Origin: Isoetes taiwanensis
Taxonomy: Eukaryota; Streptophyta; Lycopodiopsida; Isoetales; Isoetaceae
Assembly: GCA_021234155.1 (NCBI GenBank)
Contig: JAJEKV010000293.1
Span: 248,001 to 312,000 of the forward strand
DNA length: 64,000 bases
Direction of reading: 5' to 3'
Below the pieces are notes generated by a model. That model had not been told where the DNA came from. It searched no databases and was given only the letters and a program-made list of their open reading frames with translations. Both the position numbers and the translations under genes were made by a program. Positions 47,400 through 59,114 of this stretch are shown here, one piece after another; the stretch's first letter is position 1; each line of letters opens with the position of its first letter.

Positions 47400-47960
47400 A
47401 AATTATAAGGTACTTGCTCTTTGGTCTTTGGGATAAGTATCTCTTGCTTATGATAATCAATTATTGCCTTAGCCGACTTTTAATGTTGCATGCTTATTAT
47501 GAGGTCATAGTTGCCAATGTACATAAGTTGGTGCCGATGCTCTACTTTGCTTCGGCTTTTAAGGTTGATGTCGAACTTGACTCTTGTTCCGTTGGTGCTG
47601 CTAATTACTTGGCCTTGCTATATTCATCGGGCCTAGATTTAGACTTAAGAGTCTTGCTTTTAAAGATACGTCATCTAGGAGGTGCAAAATTACAAGTTAA
47701 AGAACTACTTACATAAATCCTATGGCCACAAGTTTAGTCGGCATGACATTACTTTTGGGCACACATAGAAAACTATATGATTAGATAATTATTTTTGTTT
47801 TAGATCTAATCTATACTCTAGGATCTCCCCTTTCTTACTTATTGCCCTTTTGAAATAGTCCCACCTTTGAGTTGATGCCATCTAAGAAGTTGGCCGGACT
47901 TATTAGATTGCTTCCCTTCATTTGGTCGGATTATTCCTTATGCTGCGGAAGTACTCATCA
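47400..47960 (-). pseudogene. Protease region of element B
   Basis: Minus-strand text near 47520-47440 reads GNYDLIISMQHLKV then a lysine/asparagine-rich part, matching the DYDLIIGMDWL motif that follows the protease in Ty3 elements. The active-site DSG could not be read with confidence (SSTST-like text in its place). Confidence 0.5.
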
Positions 47961-48261
47961 TATACATGGCCGACGGTTATCCTATTATTGAATCCTTCTT
48001 AGCGAGGTGATCAAGCTCACGAAGAGGTTTTAATATGTTGGATATCTGTCAGCAATGTATACAATTATTGTACTCCATACATTTTCTTCCCAATCCTTGA
48101 AGCTTTGCTCAATTCTTGGGTCCATCTTTCTAAAAGAAAAGACAAAAAAATCTACTCGAAATTTCGTCCCAATCCCATCATGGATGCTATCACCCATAAT
48201 TCTAAGAAATTCAACTATCTGATAGGTCCTCTAGCTTGCTTAAAGCTGGAGTAGTGGCGAT

Positions 48262-49248
48262 CTAAGGCTCGGTGTTGCATCCCAAAGGCTTGAAGGTCAT
48301 GTTCACCATTGTGTAGAATCTTTCGTGTCGCTCATCTGCCTTGGAGGTTATGAGATTCGAGGATGATTCTTCTACTCCTGAATTGATGTTGTTGTGTTTA
48401 CCTTGTTGATTTGATTCTTCATCTTGGCGGCCACATGCTGCTGCTATAAGGATGAAGACAATGTTGAGTGCTTTACCACTTCTAACTTTGCAACTTCTTT
48501 TTCTGAGCGGAGTTTGTTTGCATCCATCTGCAGGGACTAATCTTGACTGATCAATTAATAATGCTGGTATTTGGTCCCTCATGATGCCTCTTCTTGATGG
48601 AGTTTGACCTCCAATCTCTAAGGTAGAAGATTGTCGTGATCTTGAGATGGTGTTGTCGAGGTTGATGCAGCTGCTCTGAAGTATCGGGGCTGATAAGGAA
48701 GAAGTTTGTTGCAATCACGCCATATTTCTATTCTTGAGGAGCCCGCTCTTGCTGGCTTGTAATACCTCCTTAGTCAAAGCATGTATGCTTGGAGTCTAGA
48801 TCTGATACTACTATGGCCTGTATACCTGCGATAGTTGCCCTTCCACGAGGTATGTCCAGTCTCATCCTTTAGGGCTCTTGATATCATAAGTCGATGAAGA
48901 CGTCTACTTGTTGGTGGCGTAGTTGTGACATTAGTCATCGATGTGGGGCCGTTCCTCGAGATAATATGGCACTTGGAGAATATCCTTGACTAGGAGGTGT
49001 TCCTCCCTTAATGTAATCAATTTTGTAAGTGCCATGATGCCCATTGGTCGTTGGATAGCCCTCTTGGCAATTCTTATGTCTAATTTTGATGTCGCAGCCG
49101 CCCTTCCAATAGGCTCCCCTTTCTTATTTGTGTTCGGCCTTCGGCACCTCTTGGCCTTTGATTTGCTGAAGTTTCCTCCATAAGTTTGCCCTCTCGCTTT
49201 CAATTTGTTGATGTTGTTCTCCACTGCTTGGGGCTCGGGGATCCGCAA
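48262..49248 (-). pseudogene. Gag/linker remnants of element B
   Basis: Minus frames at 48714-48262 and 49248-48931 lie where gag should end. The second contains KAKRCRRPNTNKKGEPIG and a basic context. No complete zinc knuckle could be read. Confidence 0.4.
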
Positions 49249-49830
49249 CGGTTCTCTTGACCTATTTTATCGCCCTAAAGTGCACAAGGCAACTGATACT
49301 ACCATAACAACAATTACTTATGTCTATTTACTCTACAAACCCTATTTTTATACCTTTATTCACTCTACCTCAATTGACCCACTTGGCACTTTACTAGGCA
49401 CTGAGAAAGGTACTTATTTACTATTATGGGGTGGTAGAAGGAGACTCACTTTGGGTATACTTGGTGTGCTAGACTAAATTACTTAGATAGAATGAATTCC
49501 TAGATAATTATCTATGATACAAAGGCACGGGGTGAAGACACTTGATGATAGTGCACCTATAACGTGTGTTGGTGTATCATACCAACGATGTGACAACAAT
49601 TTCTAAGGCCTTGGCAACTAGCTGGGTTTCTAAGAAAAATATTTAATTATACTACCTATATGTAGACAAGAAGACACTTAGCAAGATAAGAGCGACAACT
49701 AAGCTATGATGAGTGCAGATGTTGTCTCTATCTAGCTTAAGGATCTTGGTTCTAAGTCTAAGGCTTGGCCATTAATATTATCTAATATTTTTAAAGCTTA
49801 AATTTAATTAAGAATTATAATTCAAACATA

Positions 49831-49930
49831 AACGATGCCCGCCCTTAGTGGTTGGCACGGGGGGGTTTGGGGGGGTTCAACCCTGTGGGTGGGAGGTTCG
49901 ATTCCCTCGCCATCAGAGGGAATTCTTTTT
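49831..49930 (+). mobile_element. tRNA-derived SINE-like sequence
   Basis: Plus strand: A-box-like CTTAGTGGTTGG near 49844-49855, a perfect B box GGTTCGATTCC (49895-49905), and a TTTTT terminator at 49926-49930. Spacing between boxes is near that of a tRNA. The poly(G) stretch between them is expanded. It lies inside element B and is independent of the 25.8-32.7 kb family. Confidence 0.5.
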
Positions 49931-49969
49931 AAGATGAGGTTCAAATGGATTGAAAAGCTAGAATGAGGT

Positions 49970-50310
49970 ACTACAAGACATTAGAGTGCAAGGTAGAAGA
50001 CTAGCATATGTACTAAGACCCTTTTCAATGCAATTTTACAAGACATTAGAGTGCAAGGTAGAAGACTAGCATATGTACTAAAACCCTTTTCAATGCAATT
50101 TTGCTAAACATATGACTCGGGTGAGAACGCACACCCATTTATAGAAGACTAGCATATGTACTAAGACCCTTTTCAATGCAATTTTGCTAAACATATGACT
50201 CGGGTGAGAACGCACACCCATTTATAGAAGACTAGCATATGTACTAAGACCCTTTTCAATGCAATTTTGCTAAACATATGACTCGGGTGAGAACGCACAC
50301 CCATTTGGCG
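49970..50310. repeat. Tandem repeats (~57 then ~83-bp period)
   Basis: 'gtagaagactagcatatgta' or 'tagaagactagcatatgta' recurs four times at about 50002, 50059, 50142 and 50225. The last copies add 'tgactcgggtgagaacgcac'. This is local duplication inside element B, next to the gag N-terminal part. Confidence 0.8.
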
Positions 50311-51080
50311 CGGCTAAACATATGGCGGGGCTCTTCACGGCTTCTCCTTGCGACTTCTCCTCGCCAGGTGGAGGTCTTTGGGCCTGCTTGGTATGGATCG
50401 CCAGGTTGCCTTCTTCAAAAGGTTGTACCAGCTCCGGCCCGCCTCTTGCTGGGGCTCGGACCATCAAGGGTGCGGATCTTGGCCTCCTCGCTTTGGTCAG
50501 CCGTGGCGCAGATCCCACCGCCGTTGATGTGGTTCGGTAGTCGACTAGCTATCTTGAACTCCGGATAGACCTTTGATGTAGGCACTTTCGAAAAAGACAG
50601 TTTCGATCATCGACCGGGTATAATTGTTGGCAATGCCGAATATCTTTGAAAGCCTCTCTTGTGTACGGGATTTGGCCCATGGCGCACCTTCTTCGGAGAA
50701 TCGAGTCGAGGTGGTGGAGGCTGGCTTTTCGATCCCTGTCGGCTACCTTGTCAGATCCATTGGCGGAGATAATTCTTGCATGTTGCCTTTTTCTTCTCGT
50801 ACTCCATATCTTGCTTGAGCTTTAAGTAGCTTCTTGCTGATGTTGCCCTCCTTGGACTGCATTGGATATGGTTGCCGAGCATAGGCTGCGTCTGTTCTTC
50901 GGCCTCCTCCTCCTCTTCTTCTTTAGCCTCTTGCTCCCTCCTCTTGTTGTTGTGGTCCTTCTTCTTCGGGCTCATCCTCCTCCAGTTCGTCTAGTTGTGG
51001 TTCTCTCCTTGCCTGCGTCTCTTCCTTCCTTTTCTTCCGCATTGATTGCTCGCTCCCCTTGCTGCTGTTCCTGCTGCTGG
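50270..51080 (-). pseudogene. Gag N-terminal region of element B, second half
   Basis: Minus frames are Glu/Gln/Lys-rich (EEEEEEAEEQTQP, and DELEEDEPEEEGPQQQEEGA in an overlapping frame). Together with 59115-59349 they form one acidic Gln-rich region that the inner element split. A putative coiled-coil follows (LKLKQDMEYEKKKATCKNYL). Confidence 0.5.
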
Positions 51081-52413
51081 TGTTGCACTCTGTGCAACAT
51101 TTGAGCAGAAGTCTTTTTAATCTAATATGTTGTGTGTTTTTGCAGTAAGTCATTTTCTAGCATTAATTGGTAGCAGAGCCACGAGTTTGCAAGAGGGCCT
51201 GGTGTGTTGGAACACCTCTTGGTGTGTTTATGAACACACCTTGGCCATGAAGGAGTTATCATGGTGCAGAATCTTAATAGCAGCCAAGATATGAGAAGGT
51301 TCACATCAAGGTGCGTGCAAGTGACAGAGTTATCAGAGCTAGGTGTGTTGTTTGGATTTGAGAAAACAGGTTTTGGACTTGAGAAAATATGTAATTTGTT
51401 TACATCGAAGGGACAATGTTTACATCATCCCTTTAACAGATCTCGCATTATCGTTAGACTAAAGAAGATGAGTGCATGGGCAGTTGGTTAGAGTGAGCAA
51501 ATTCCATTTGATAATCATGACACATCAAGTTCATTACATCTACAAATGAAGAAAATGCAGTTGTGATACTCATATATTCATGATGCTTAGCCTTATCGCT
51601 TTTGCCCTACGATATATCCGAAAGTTATTTGACTTAAACCCCGCAAAGGTCCAGTAGTTGGAGAAGACTCAAGTTTGAGAAAGAAATTTTCATTTTCAAT
51701 GGTCTCATGGTTACTATGATAGAATGACCATTGAAATAAAACTAAATATGAAAATAAAATTTTGGATGTCCGGCTACACGAATTTAATGTCTCATTGCTA
51801 CTGATGAATTGCTACAAAGAATGTCCGGTTCTAGATCTCACAGACCATCAGAAATTCAAGTAGAAACTTTCTAAATCTATCAACCGAATGTCGATGAAGT
51901 GCGGACCGATTGGAAACGAAGGGGAGAATATTAGAAGCGGCGGCGGAAAAATGTCCGGTTCCGGCAGCCTAGAGGTAGCGATTTGGTGAACTCAAGACTA
52001 TTTGAATTTATGAAGGTTAAACAACTATTAGAATTTTCGTGAAAACGTAAATGTTGAGACTATTGGAAGTTTAAATCATTTGAATTAAGAGATATTTTGT
52101 TTGGGCAACTCATTCTTGAGCAATTAGAAAAATTGTGGTGATTGGTCCCAATGTTGTGATTTTTGAGATTTTGAGGAATGCTATGAAGATTATAATTGTG
52201 CAATAATTTTCGTTTGGAAAATTTAATGTGTGATGCAACTGAGAAAAAATTCCGTGAGCTTTTGTTGGTTGAATTCCTAGAGAGCTAACTTGTTTGTATT
52301 GGGGTATCACATCGCATATATTTCAACATAACTACTTGAAGAGAGAAGAACTCAATCAAGAATCCATCTCGCTAGTCTAGGTGTTGTACTCAGGTACATA
52401 CTCGAGTGCAACA
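51081..52413 (+). repeat. 5' LTR of element C (1333 bp)
   Basis: TGTTGCACTCTGTGCAAC... to ...CGAGTGCAACA. Both ends form the inverted pair GTTGCAC/GTGCAAC. It pairs with 57786-59114. Confidence 0.9.
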
Positions 52414-52439
52414 TCTTTTGAGGTCCTACCGGAGATCCA

Positions 52440-53670
52440 TTGGGATCTCAGATTCGCATACAACATGCCACCCAAAAAGGTTCAGATTGATGATAAACAA
52501 GAGGCAGGGGCTGCTGGCATCAGGAGGAGACGACCATTACTCAGATTAATGCTTCTCTTCCTCCTCCTTACCGGATAGAAGTCACTATGCCTCGTACCAA
52601 CTCCCACCTTTGATGGAGCAGAAACCCTCGGGAGTTCGCAACAAATTTTGAGGATTATTATGAAGAGTATGGTAAGAAAAAAAGGTACTAGACAACAAGT
52701 TCTAAAGTCGGGCATTGAAAAGAGAAGCAAAGGCTTGGTTGCTCTATCAAGAAAGCCTAGGAATAGCAGATTGGGAAGAATTGCAACAGCTTTCTTTGGA
52801 AAGTTTGGTGGAGGTGTTACACAAGGTGGATTGTTGCAGGAGTTGCACACTATGCAAATTAGGAGAGGAGAGAACATACATTCTTATGTTGAGAGGTTTA
52901 ACCTCTACCTTCTCAAGTGCAAACAAAGATGACGAGAAAAACACCAAATTTCCATATGATACATGCCTTTGTAAATGGTTGAAGCCGTTGTTCCTGCCGC
53001 CTGGGAAAAAATGAGTAAAATACAAGCATTGGGGGGATAAATTTATACATGCAGCCTTCACAAAGGCCATAGAAGTGGCACGCTGATATATGCCATAGAA
53101 GAAGATGTAGAAGAACTTAGTGCGCATAAGGAAGTTGAACATTGTTATGCAATGGAAAGAGAACTAAGATAGAAGATGAAGTTAAGAACGAGGTAGCCAA
53201 AGTGACAAGCAAATTAGAGGCAAGCATGATGAGTCTCATGGAAGTGTCCAAACAATTGGCTGAAAGAATGCCGACACAACCACCCTCCCTCGCACTCACT
53301 GGAGAGGCAAGTCTGAAACCATGCTCCTTTTGAGAGAACAGGCACCCGGGAGAGCATGTGCTGGTGGAGAGTTTGCCCCAAATGTAGTAAAAGAGGGCAT
53401 TTTGGAAAAGAATGCCCGGTCTGTGATTTTTGCAAGGAAGTTGGACACAAGGAAGATAGATGTCGGATCAGGGAATACATAATAAACAAGAGGCACAAAA
53501 CATCAAAGAAAAGCAAAAGAGAGCGGTGGTTCATATTTTATAGATGCAACCGGGGCGTAGGAGGGAATTTTGGCAAAGTGCAGACTAGACATAAGCAGCA
53601 AATAGTGGCAGATGAACATGGCAAGGTTACTCACGTGAGTGTGGAACCAATCCACGTTCCTCCACCACCC
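52440..53670 (+). pseudogene. Gag of element C, frameshifted
   Basis: Starts around MPPKKVQIDDKQEAG (52466). Capsid text follows in shifted frames (WLLYQESLGIADWEEL and GENIHSYVERFNLYLLKC). Two nucleocapsid knuckles are intact: CPKCSKRGHFGKEC and CDFCKEVGHKEDRC, both CX2CX4HX4C, in the frame 53356-53673. Two knuckles is typical of several plant Ty3 lineages and unlike the single one in element A. Confidence 0.85.
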
Positions 53671-54480
53671 TAAGAACCGGGTGAACTAATTGTGACTCAT
53701 CATAATGAGTTGGAGCTATTGCTAAAAAAATTCAAAGGTGACAAAGGGATCCGGGCAACATTATTAAGGGTAGCACCATCCATATAGAGACCAATTGTCG
53801 CGAGCATCTCTAGGAGAAAAGGAGCAGCTCGAGATCTTCGGCGAAAGATTTGGTATTGCCAAGGGTCGATGACGATCCAGAGTGTTGAAATGTTCGGTAG
53901 AGGTTGCAAATAAGCATCTAGCTCATGTAGTTGTGGATGGGGGTCAGGGTTAAGCATAATGCCTTATCATGTGATGAAAGATTTGGCCCGACCATTAACA
54001 CATCGATCAAAATGCGTGCTTAAGACTTTGCAAATGGCAGAATTAAGCCCCCCGGGAATCATTTCAAATTGTGAAGTGAAGGTTGAAGGAATTGCAAAGA
54101 CATGTAGATTTTATAGTGGTGGCATTTGAGGGAGGAGAGGAAGACTTGTACGATCTTGTTATTGGGAAGGAAATGGATGAAAAAAAATGATGCTAGACCC
54201 ATTTGGAAAATGGGAACCGCTCAATTCCGATGGAACAAAAGAGTTGAGATATTGGTCAAGGACATGCAAAGAGTAAATACGTGGACACACTAACTTTGTG
54301 GGTATGGAAGAAATATCGAACCATATGGTCAAGGGGTCTATCATCTATCACTAATGTCCGAGGCTTATGGAAAAGAAAAGTGCAACCATGAATTTCTACA
54401 AAAGAATGGTCTGTGAATCACAATATCCGTTGACAATAGGCGTTGAGAACACAATGGCTACAGTAAATTAAACCGTTAAG
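53671..54480 (+). pseudogene. Protease region of element C, decayed
   Basis: Between gag and RNase H, where an aspartic protease is expected. HVVVDGGQG (53930-53955) resembles the [VI]-x-D-[GS]-G-[AS] active-site region with a change, followed by IMPYHVMKDL, like INLMPYSLFKKL in relatives. No intact frame longer than about 85 codons. Confidence 0.5.
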
Positions 54481-54559
54481 GGTCTCCGGTTTGATGGCAT
54501 GGAGTATCTAAACTCACCGGAGTGGCTGCAGCAGGATGGTACTTAAGGATGGCTTAAGG

Positions 54560-54960
54560 AATGTGCTGCAAATTGGAAGCAAACGGTACAAGGAATCACC
54601 TCAACGCAAAACGAGTATAAGGCCCTAGTTATGGGGCTGATAGCAGCCAAGGAGCTTGGCATCACGATTTGTCAATATATGGGGATTCAATGTTAGTATG
54701 CAAACAAGTGGAAGGTGAGTACCGAGTGAGACATCCCCGATATGTTAGCGATTATCAAAGAGCCTGTGTGCTTCTGCAAACTTTTGTAGATTGGAATATA
54801 AGCCATGTACCTAGAGGGCAGAACACGGATGCTGACCGTCTTTGCAAACAAGCATTGTTGAATCATTTGAGCGAAGGTGCTGCAGAAGAGGATGACATGG
54901 ATGAACGGGAATTAGAACAAATGCACCCTATTTTGATAATTGACACCGGGAAGAAGTAGA
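54560..54960 (+). pseudogene. RNase H-like domain before RT (element C)
   Basis: TSTQNEYKALVMGLIAAKEL, IYGDSMLVCKQVEGEYRVRH and NISHVPRGQNTDADRL are the helix and motif series of the 'archaeal-type' RNase H seen in plant Ty3 polyproteins (E in NEYKAL, D in GDS, D in TDAD). It lies upstream of RT, not between RT and integrase as in the Tat lineage. One frame is open from 54669 to 54959, with a shift just before. Confidence 0.8.
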
Positions 54961-55800
54961 TTTAAAACGGTCCAAATAACCAAGAAGCAAGAGGTCGGGA
55001 CTTTGAGCATTGGGATGAACCTCATCACGAAGAAGAAGAGTCCCTCACAAGAATTTTTCAAGCAAAGATGCGATGTCTTTGCTTGGGATTATCCCCAATT
55101 GAAGGGAATACCTAGATTGGCTAATTCCATATTGAGCTAAAACATGAGTAAGCCTATCGCCCAAAGGCTTAGGAGAATTAACCAAAGATTGGAGCCGCTG
55201 ATTAAGGTTGAGATTGACAAAATGTTGGATATGGGATCATCGTGCATATTGATAATCCGTAATGGGTGTCATGCATAGTTCCAAAGTGAGGAAGAAGAAT
55301 AAAAGGTTAAGAATTTGCGAGACTATCAAGAGTTGAATAAAGCAACCAAAAAAAGAGTTCTATCCCTTTACCATTTTTGGAGGAGGTAATCAGATGCAAG
55401 AGTGAAGTGAAAAGTATTCATTTCTCGGACGGTTTCTCGTGTTTTAAACCAGATAGCGGTAAGGCAAGAAGATCAGCCTAAAACTTCTTTCATCACGCCA
55501 TGGGGTACTTTTGCAATGGTTAAGATGCCGCTTGGTTTAATGAATGCACGGGCCTATTTTTCAAAAACAATGGATAAAGTATTTGAAACCATGCCTAGAG
55601 AAAAGTTCGGGTGTTTTGGATGATTTGTGCCTAGGGACATCAAGGGAGCAAAAAGACGTTAAATTTGTGCATACTGCTTTGGAGCTTTGTCAAGCAGGGA
55701 ATGTATGCCTAAACCCGAGGAAATGTGTGTTCAATGTAGATGGTGGGTGCTCCTTGGTCACAAGGTGTCAATTAACCTGAGTTCGTGCTGATCAAAACAA
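54960..55800 (+). pseudogene. Reverse transcriptase of element C
   Basis: Follows the RNase H-like domain with KQRCDVFAWDYPQLKGIP, then PIAQRLRRINQRLEPLIKVE, PKKNKRLRICED-like text, DYQELNKATKK and ITPWGTFAMVKMPLGLMNAR in shifted frames, and RADQNKVDLIKAL at the thumb. Frameshifts are frequent and the YxDD box could not be read. Confidence 0.75.
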
Positions 55801-56700
55801 GGTGGACTTAATCAAAGCATTGCGGCCCAAGGAATCTCAAGGAGGTAAAGAAATTGGTGGTATGATGAGCTTCTTAAGAATTCATGTGCCAAATTTTTCA
55901 CATAGTGTCACCTATTACAAAACTAACTCGGTGGGTGCGTGGTCAAAAGCTAAGAATAAAATACATGAAGGTTTCATGGGATGATGCATGTCGGAAAAGC
56001 ATTTGAGACAATAATGACCAATTTGAGCGTTGTAACCTTTTTGGAGAGGCCGGGACTACATGAAACCCTTTGAAGCATACATAATCAGAACGGCAAGAGA
56101 GGGTAGGGTTGGTCTTGATGCAAGATAAGAAACTCATTAAGTTTGTGGGAAGCAATGGAGCTATGTACAAGATATCCTACAAGTGAGAAGTATGCGGCTG
56201 CTCTTATTTATCCGTGGATAAACAAGGATATCTCTTCCTCCATCAAGATGTTTCCGTATATGAAGCACAACCCCATGAAATTTCTTATAAAAGGCGAAGA
56301 AGGATAAATTGTACAATGTGGGCTGCTGTTGTCAATGTTTGATTTGAAAAATTGAAGCATACAATAAACAAAAGAACCCTAGTGCCTATCTTCCATATCG
56401 TTTTATAACCATGATTTGTGCCTTGAAGGAGACAATGAAGATGTGAACGAGAAAAGAATATGCGTAGGTCACCGTGGGAGACCTTGTTCATTAAGTTTGA
56501 AGAATCATGGATGAAACCAATTGTAGACTATCTACTATATCGCTTGGTGCCAAAGGATCTCACTAAGGAGAGTGCAAGAAGATTTAAGGAAAATTGCCTT
56601 AAAATCGGCTTGTTGGTGATGTGCTGTGCTATAAAGACAGGTCGGGCCTATACCTTAGATGTTTGGATGAAGTTGAACAAGGAATGGTCATAGAAGAATG
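55800..56700 (+). pseudogene. RT thumb, second RNase H and connection region (element C)
   Basis: Thumb text GGMMSFLRIHVPNFSHS, then AFETIMTNLSVVTFLERPGL and GLVLMQDKKLIKFVG, typical of the RT-RNase H transition but broken by stops. 56460-56693 reads MKPIVDYLLYRLVPKDLTKE, the connection before the integrase zinc-binding domain. Confidence 0.55.
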
Positions 56701-57338
56701 TCATGCTGGAACATGTGGAGGTCACTACTCAAGTAAAGCGACGGTGAGGAAGATACTAAGGGAGGATATTATTACACAACGATGCACAAAGACCCTATAA
56801 CAAAGTACTTAGATGCCATCAGTGTCAGGTGCATGGAGCTAAGGTTTTGATTCCTGGGCCACTTAACCCAATAGTGACTCCAGGACCATTTCAAACTTGG
56901 GCATTGGATTATGTTGGCAGAATAGATCCACCGTCTTCTGGGCAACATCATTATATCCTGGTGGCCACCGATCTTTTCACCAAGTGGGTAGAAGCAGCAG
57001 CCCTCAGAGAAGCCACAGCTCAAACAACAGCAAAATTCCTTTTGGAAAACATATGTAGCAGGTTTGGAGTACCATACAAATTGTTGACGGACAGGGGCAG
57101 TCATTTCATAAATGATGTGGTGCAGGCTTTGTGTAAGGCTATGAAAATCAGACATACAAAGAGCAGTTCTTACTACCCACAAGGCAACGGGCAGGCTGAA
57201 TCTAGTAACAAGGTGTTGAAGAATATATTAAAGAAGACTGTAAGTCTGCATAAACGTGATTGGCATGAGAAACTCCCGCATGCACTTTGGGCATACAGAT
57301 TGACCACTAAACATAGCTCAGGCTTCACTGCCGTTTGA
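56690..57338 (+). pseudogene. Integrase of element C, catalytic triad intact
   Basis: Upstream text ECHAGTCGGHYSSKATVRKI then CHQCQVHGAKV gives the HHCC zinc domain (with a stop between). The core in frame 56829-57338 has TWALDYVGRI (Asp), LLTDRGSHFINDVV (Asp), YYPQGNGQAESSNK (Glu) and LPHALWAYRLTTKH. This 169-residue frame is the best-preserved retroelement domain in the window. It ends with a frameshift at SGFTAV, but the shifted continuation to ~57470 still reads PFELTYGVEAHMPI. Confidence 0.9.
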
Positions 57339-57785
57339 GTTGACATATGGTGTGGAAGCTCATATGCCTATACACTTGGAGATTCCAGTGATGCAAGTCA
57401 TGTGCGAGGTCATAGAAACGGATAAAGAAGCATACCAACACAGGCTGGAAATGCTTCTTAAGTTAGATGAGACGAGAGCTTGAGGCATTCAGCCATATGC
57501 TGATAAGCAAAAAAAAGATGCAGAATAACTTCAAGAAAAAAGCATGGTCGCAAAAGGTTTGAACCGGGGTGATTTGGTGCTAAAGGGACAAAGCTCATGA
57601 AGATAAGGCGCCAAAATTTTTGCGTTATTGGGAAGGACCTTATTTTGTGAAGGGAAAAGAATAAATTCATATAGCCGACAGATGGCAACTTAAAGGAGCC
57701 GCCAACCAATCAATGTGCTTCATCTCAAAAGATATTGGCCTTAAGGGGCTGAAGGGACCAGCCCAACCCTTTGTTTGGGAAGAAA

Positions 57786-59114
57786 TGTTGCACTCGTGCA
57801 ACATTTGAGCGTAAGTCTTTTAATCTAATATGTTTGTGTGTTTTGCGTGTAAGTCATTTTCTAGCATTAATTGCAGCAGAGCCACGAGTTTGCAAAGAGA
57901 GGGCCTGGTGTGTTGGAACACCTCTTGGTGTTTATGAACACACCTTGGCCATGAAGGAGTTATCATGGTGCGGTAATCTTAATAGCGACCAAGATATGAG
58001 AAGGTTCACATCAAGGTGCGTGCAAGTGATGTGAGTTACTGTGAGCTAGGTGTGTTGTTTGGATTTGAGAAAACAGGTTTTTTGGACTTGAGAAAATATG
58101 TAATTTGTTTACATCGGAAGGGACAATGTTTACATCATCCCTTAACAGGATCTGCATTATCGGGTTAGACTAAAGAAGATGAGTGCATGGGCGGGTTGGT
58201 TTAGATGAGTAAATTCCATTTGATAATCATGACACATCAAGTTCATTACATCTGGTGAAGAAAATGCAGCTTGTGATACTCATATATTCATGATGCTTAG
58301 CCTTATCGTTTGCCCTACGATATCTCGAGGTTATTTACAAACTTTAAACCCGCAAGGTCCAGAGTTGAGAAGACTCAAGTTTGAGAAAGAAATTTTCATT
58401 TTCAATGGTCTCATGGTTACTATGATAGAATGACCATTGAAATAAAACGAAATATGAAAATAAAATTTTTGGATGTCAGCTACAAAGAATAATGTCTCAT
58501 TACTTCAAAGTAATTGCTACAGTAAATGTCCGGTTCTAGATCCGCATCGAAAATCAAGTAGAAACTTTAAATCTATCAACCGAATGCTGATGAAGTGCGG
58601 GAATCGATTGAAACGAAGGGAGAATATTAGAAAGCTGGCGAGAAAAATGTCCAGTTCAGCGGGTAGAGGTAGCGATTTGGTGAACTCAAGACTATTTGAA
58701 TTTATATGAAGGTTAAACAACTATTAGAATTTTAAGTGAAAACAGTAAATGTTGAGACTATTGGAAGTTTAAATCATTTGAATTAAGAGATATTTTGTTT
58801 TTGGGCAACTCATTCTTGAGCAAATAGAAAAATTGTGGTGATTGGTCCGAATGTTGTGATTTTGAGATTTTGAGGAATGCTATGAAGATTATAATTGTGC
58901 AATAATTTTGTTTGGAAAATTTAATGTGTGATGCAACTGGAGAAAAATTCTCGTGAGCTTTTGTTGGTTGAACCGAGAGCTAACTTGTTTGTATTGGGGT
59001 ATCCTGCTTAATCGCATATATTTCAACATAACTACTTGAAGAGAGAAGAACTCAATCAAGAATCCATGTCGCTAGTCTAGGTGTTGTACTTGTGTACATA
59101 CTTTCGAGTGCAAC
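57786..59114 (+). repeat. 3' LTR of element C (1329 bp)
   Basis: Preceded by the purine run GGGAAGAAA (57777-57785). It begins TGTTGCACTCGTGC and ends GAGTGCAAC, missing the last A. Divergence from the 5' LTR is concentrated in short patches next to CG or CAG/CTG words. Confidence 0.9.

Larger units (their letters stand above)
51081..59114 (+). mobile_element. Ty3/gypsy element C, inserted in element B (8.0 kb)
   Basis: Plus strand, with 1.33-kb LTRs (51081-52413 and 57786-59114) that start TGTTGCAC and end GTGCAACA. The interior holds a gag with two zinc knuckles, a protease region, an RNase H-like domain placed before RT, RT, a decayed second RNase H region and an integrase with an intact DDE triad. 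The left flank GCTGG is the likely target duplication. The right one reads GGGG, probably corrupted. It splits the Gln-rich gag of element B. Confidence 0.9.

Noticed and set aside
50862-51104. Plus-strand Leu/Val-rich ORF that looks like a membrane protein
   Set aside because: It is the antisense of the Glu/Lys-rich gag of element B on the minus strand.
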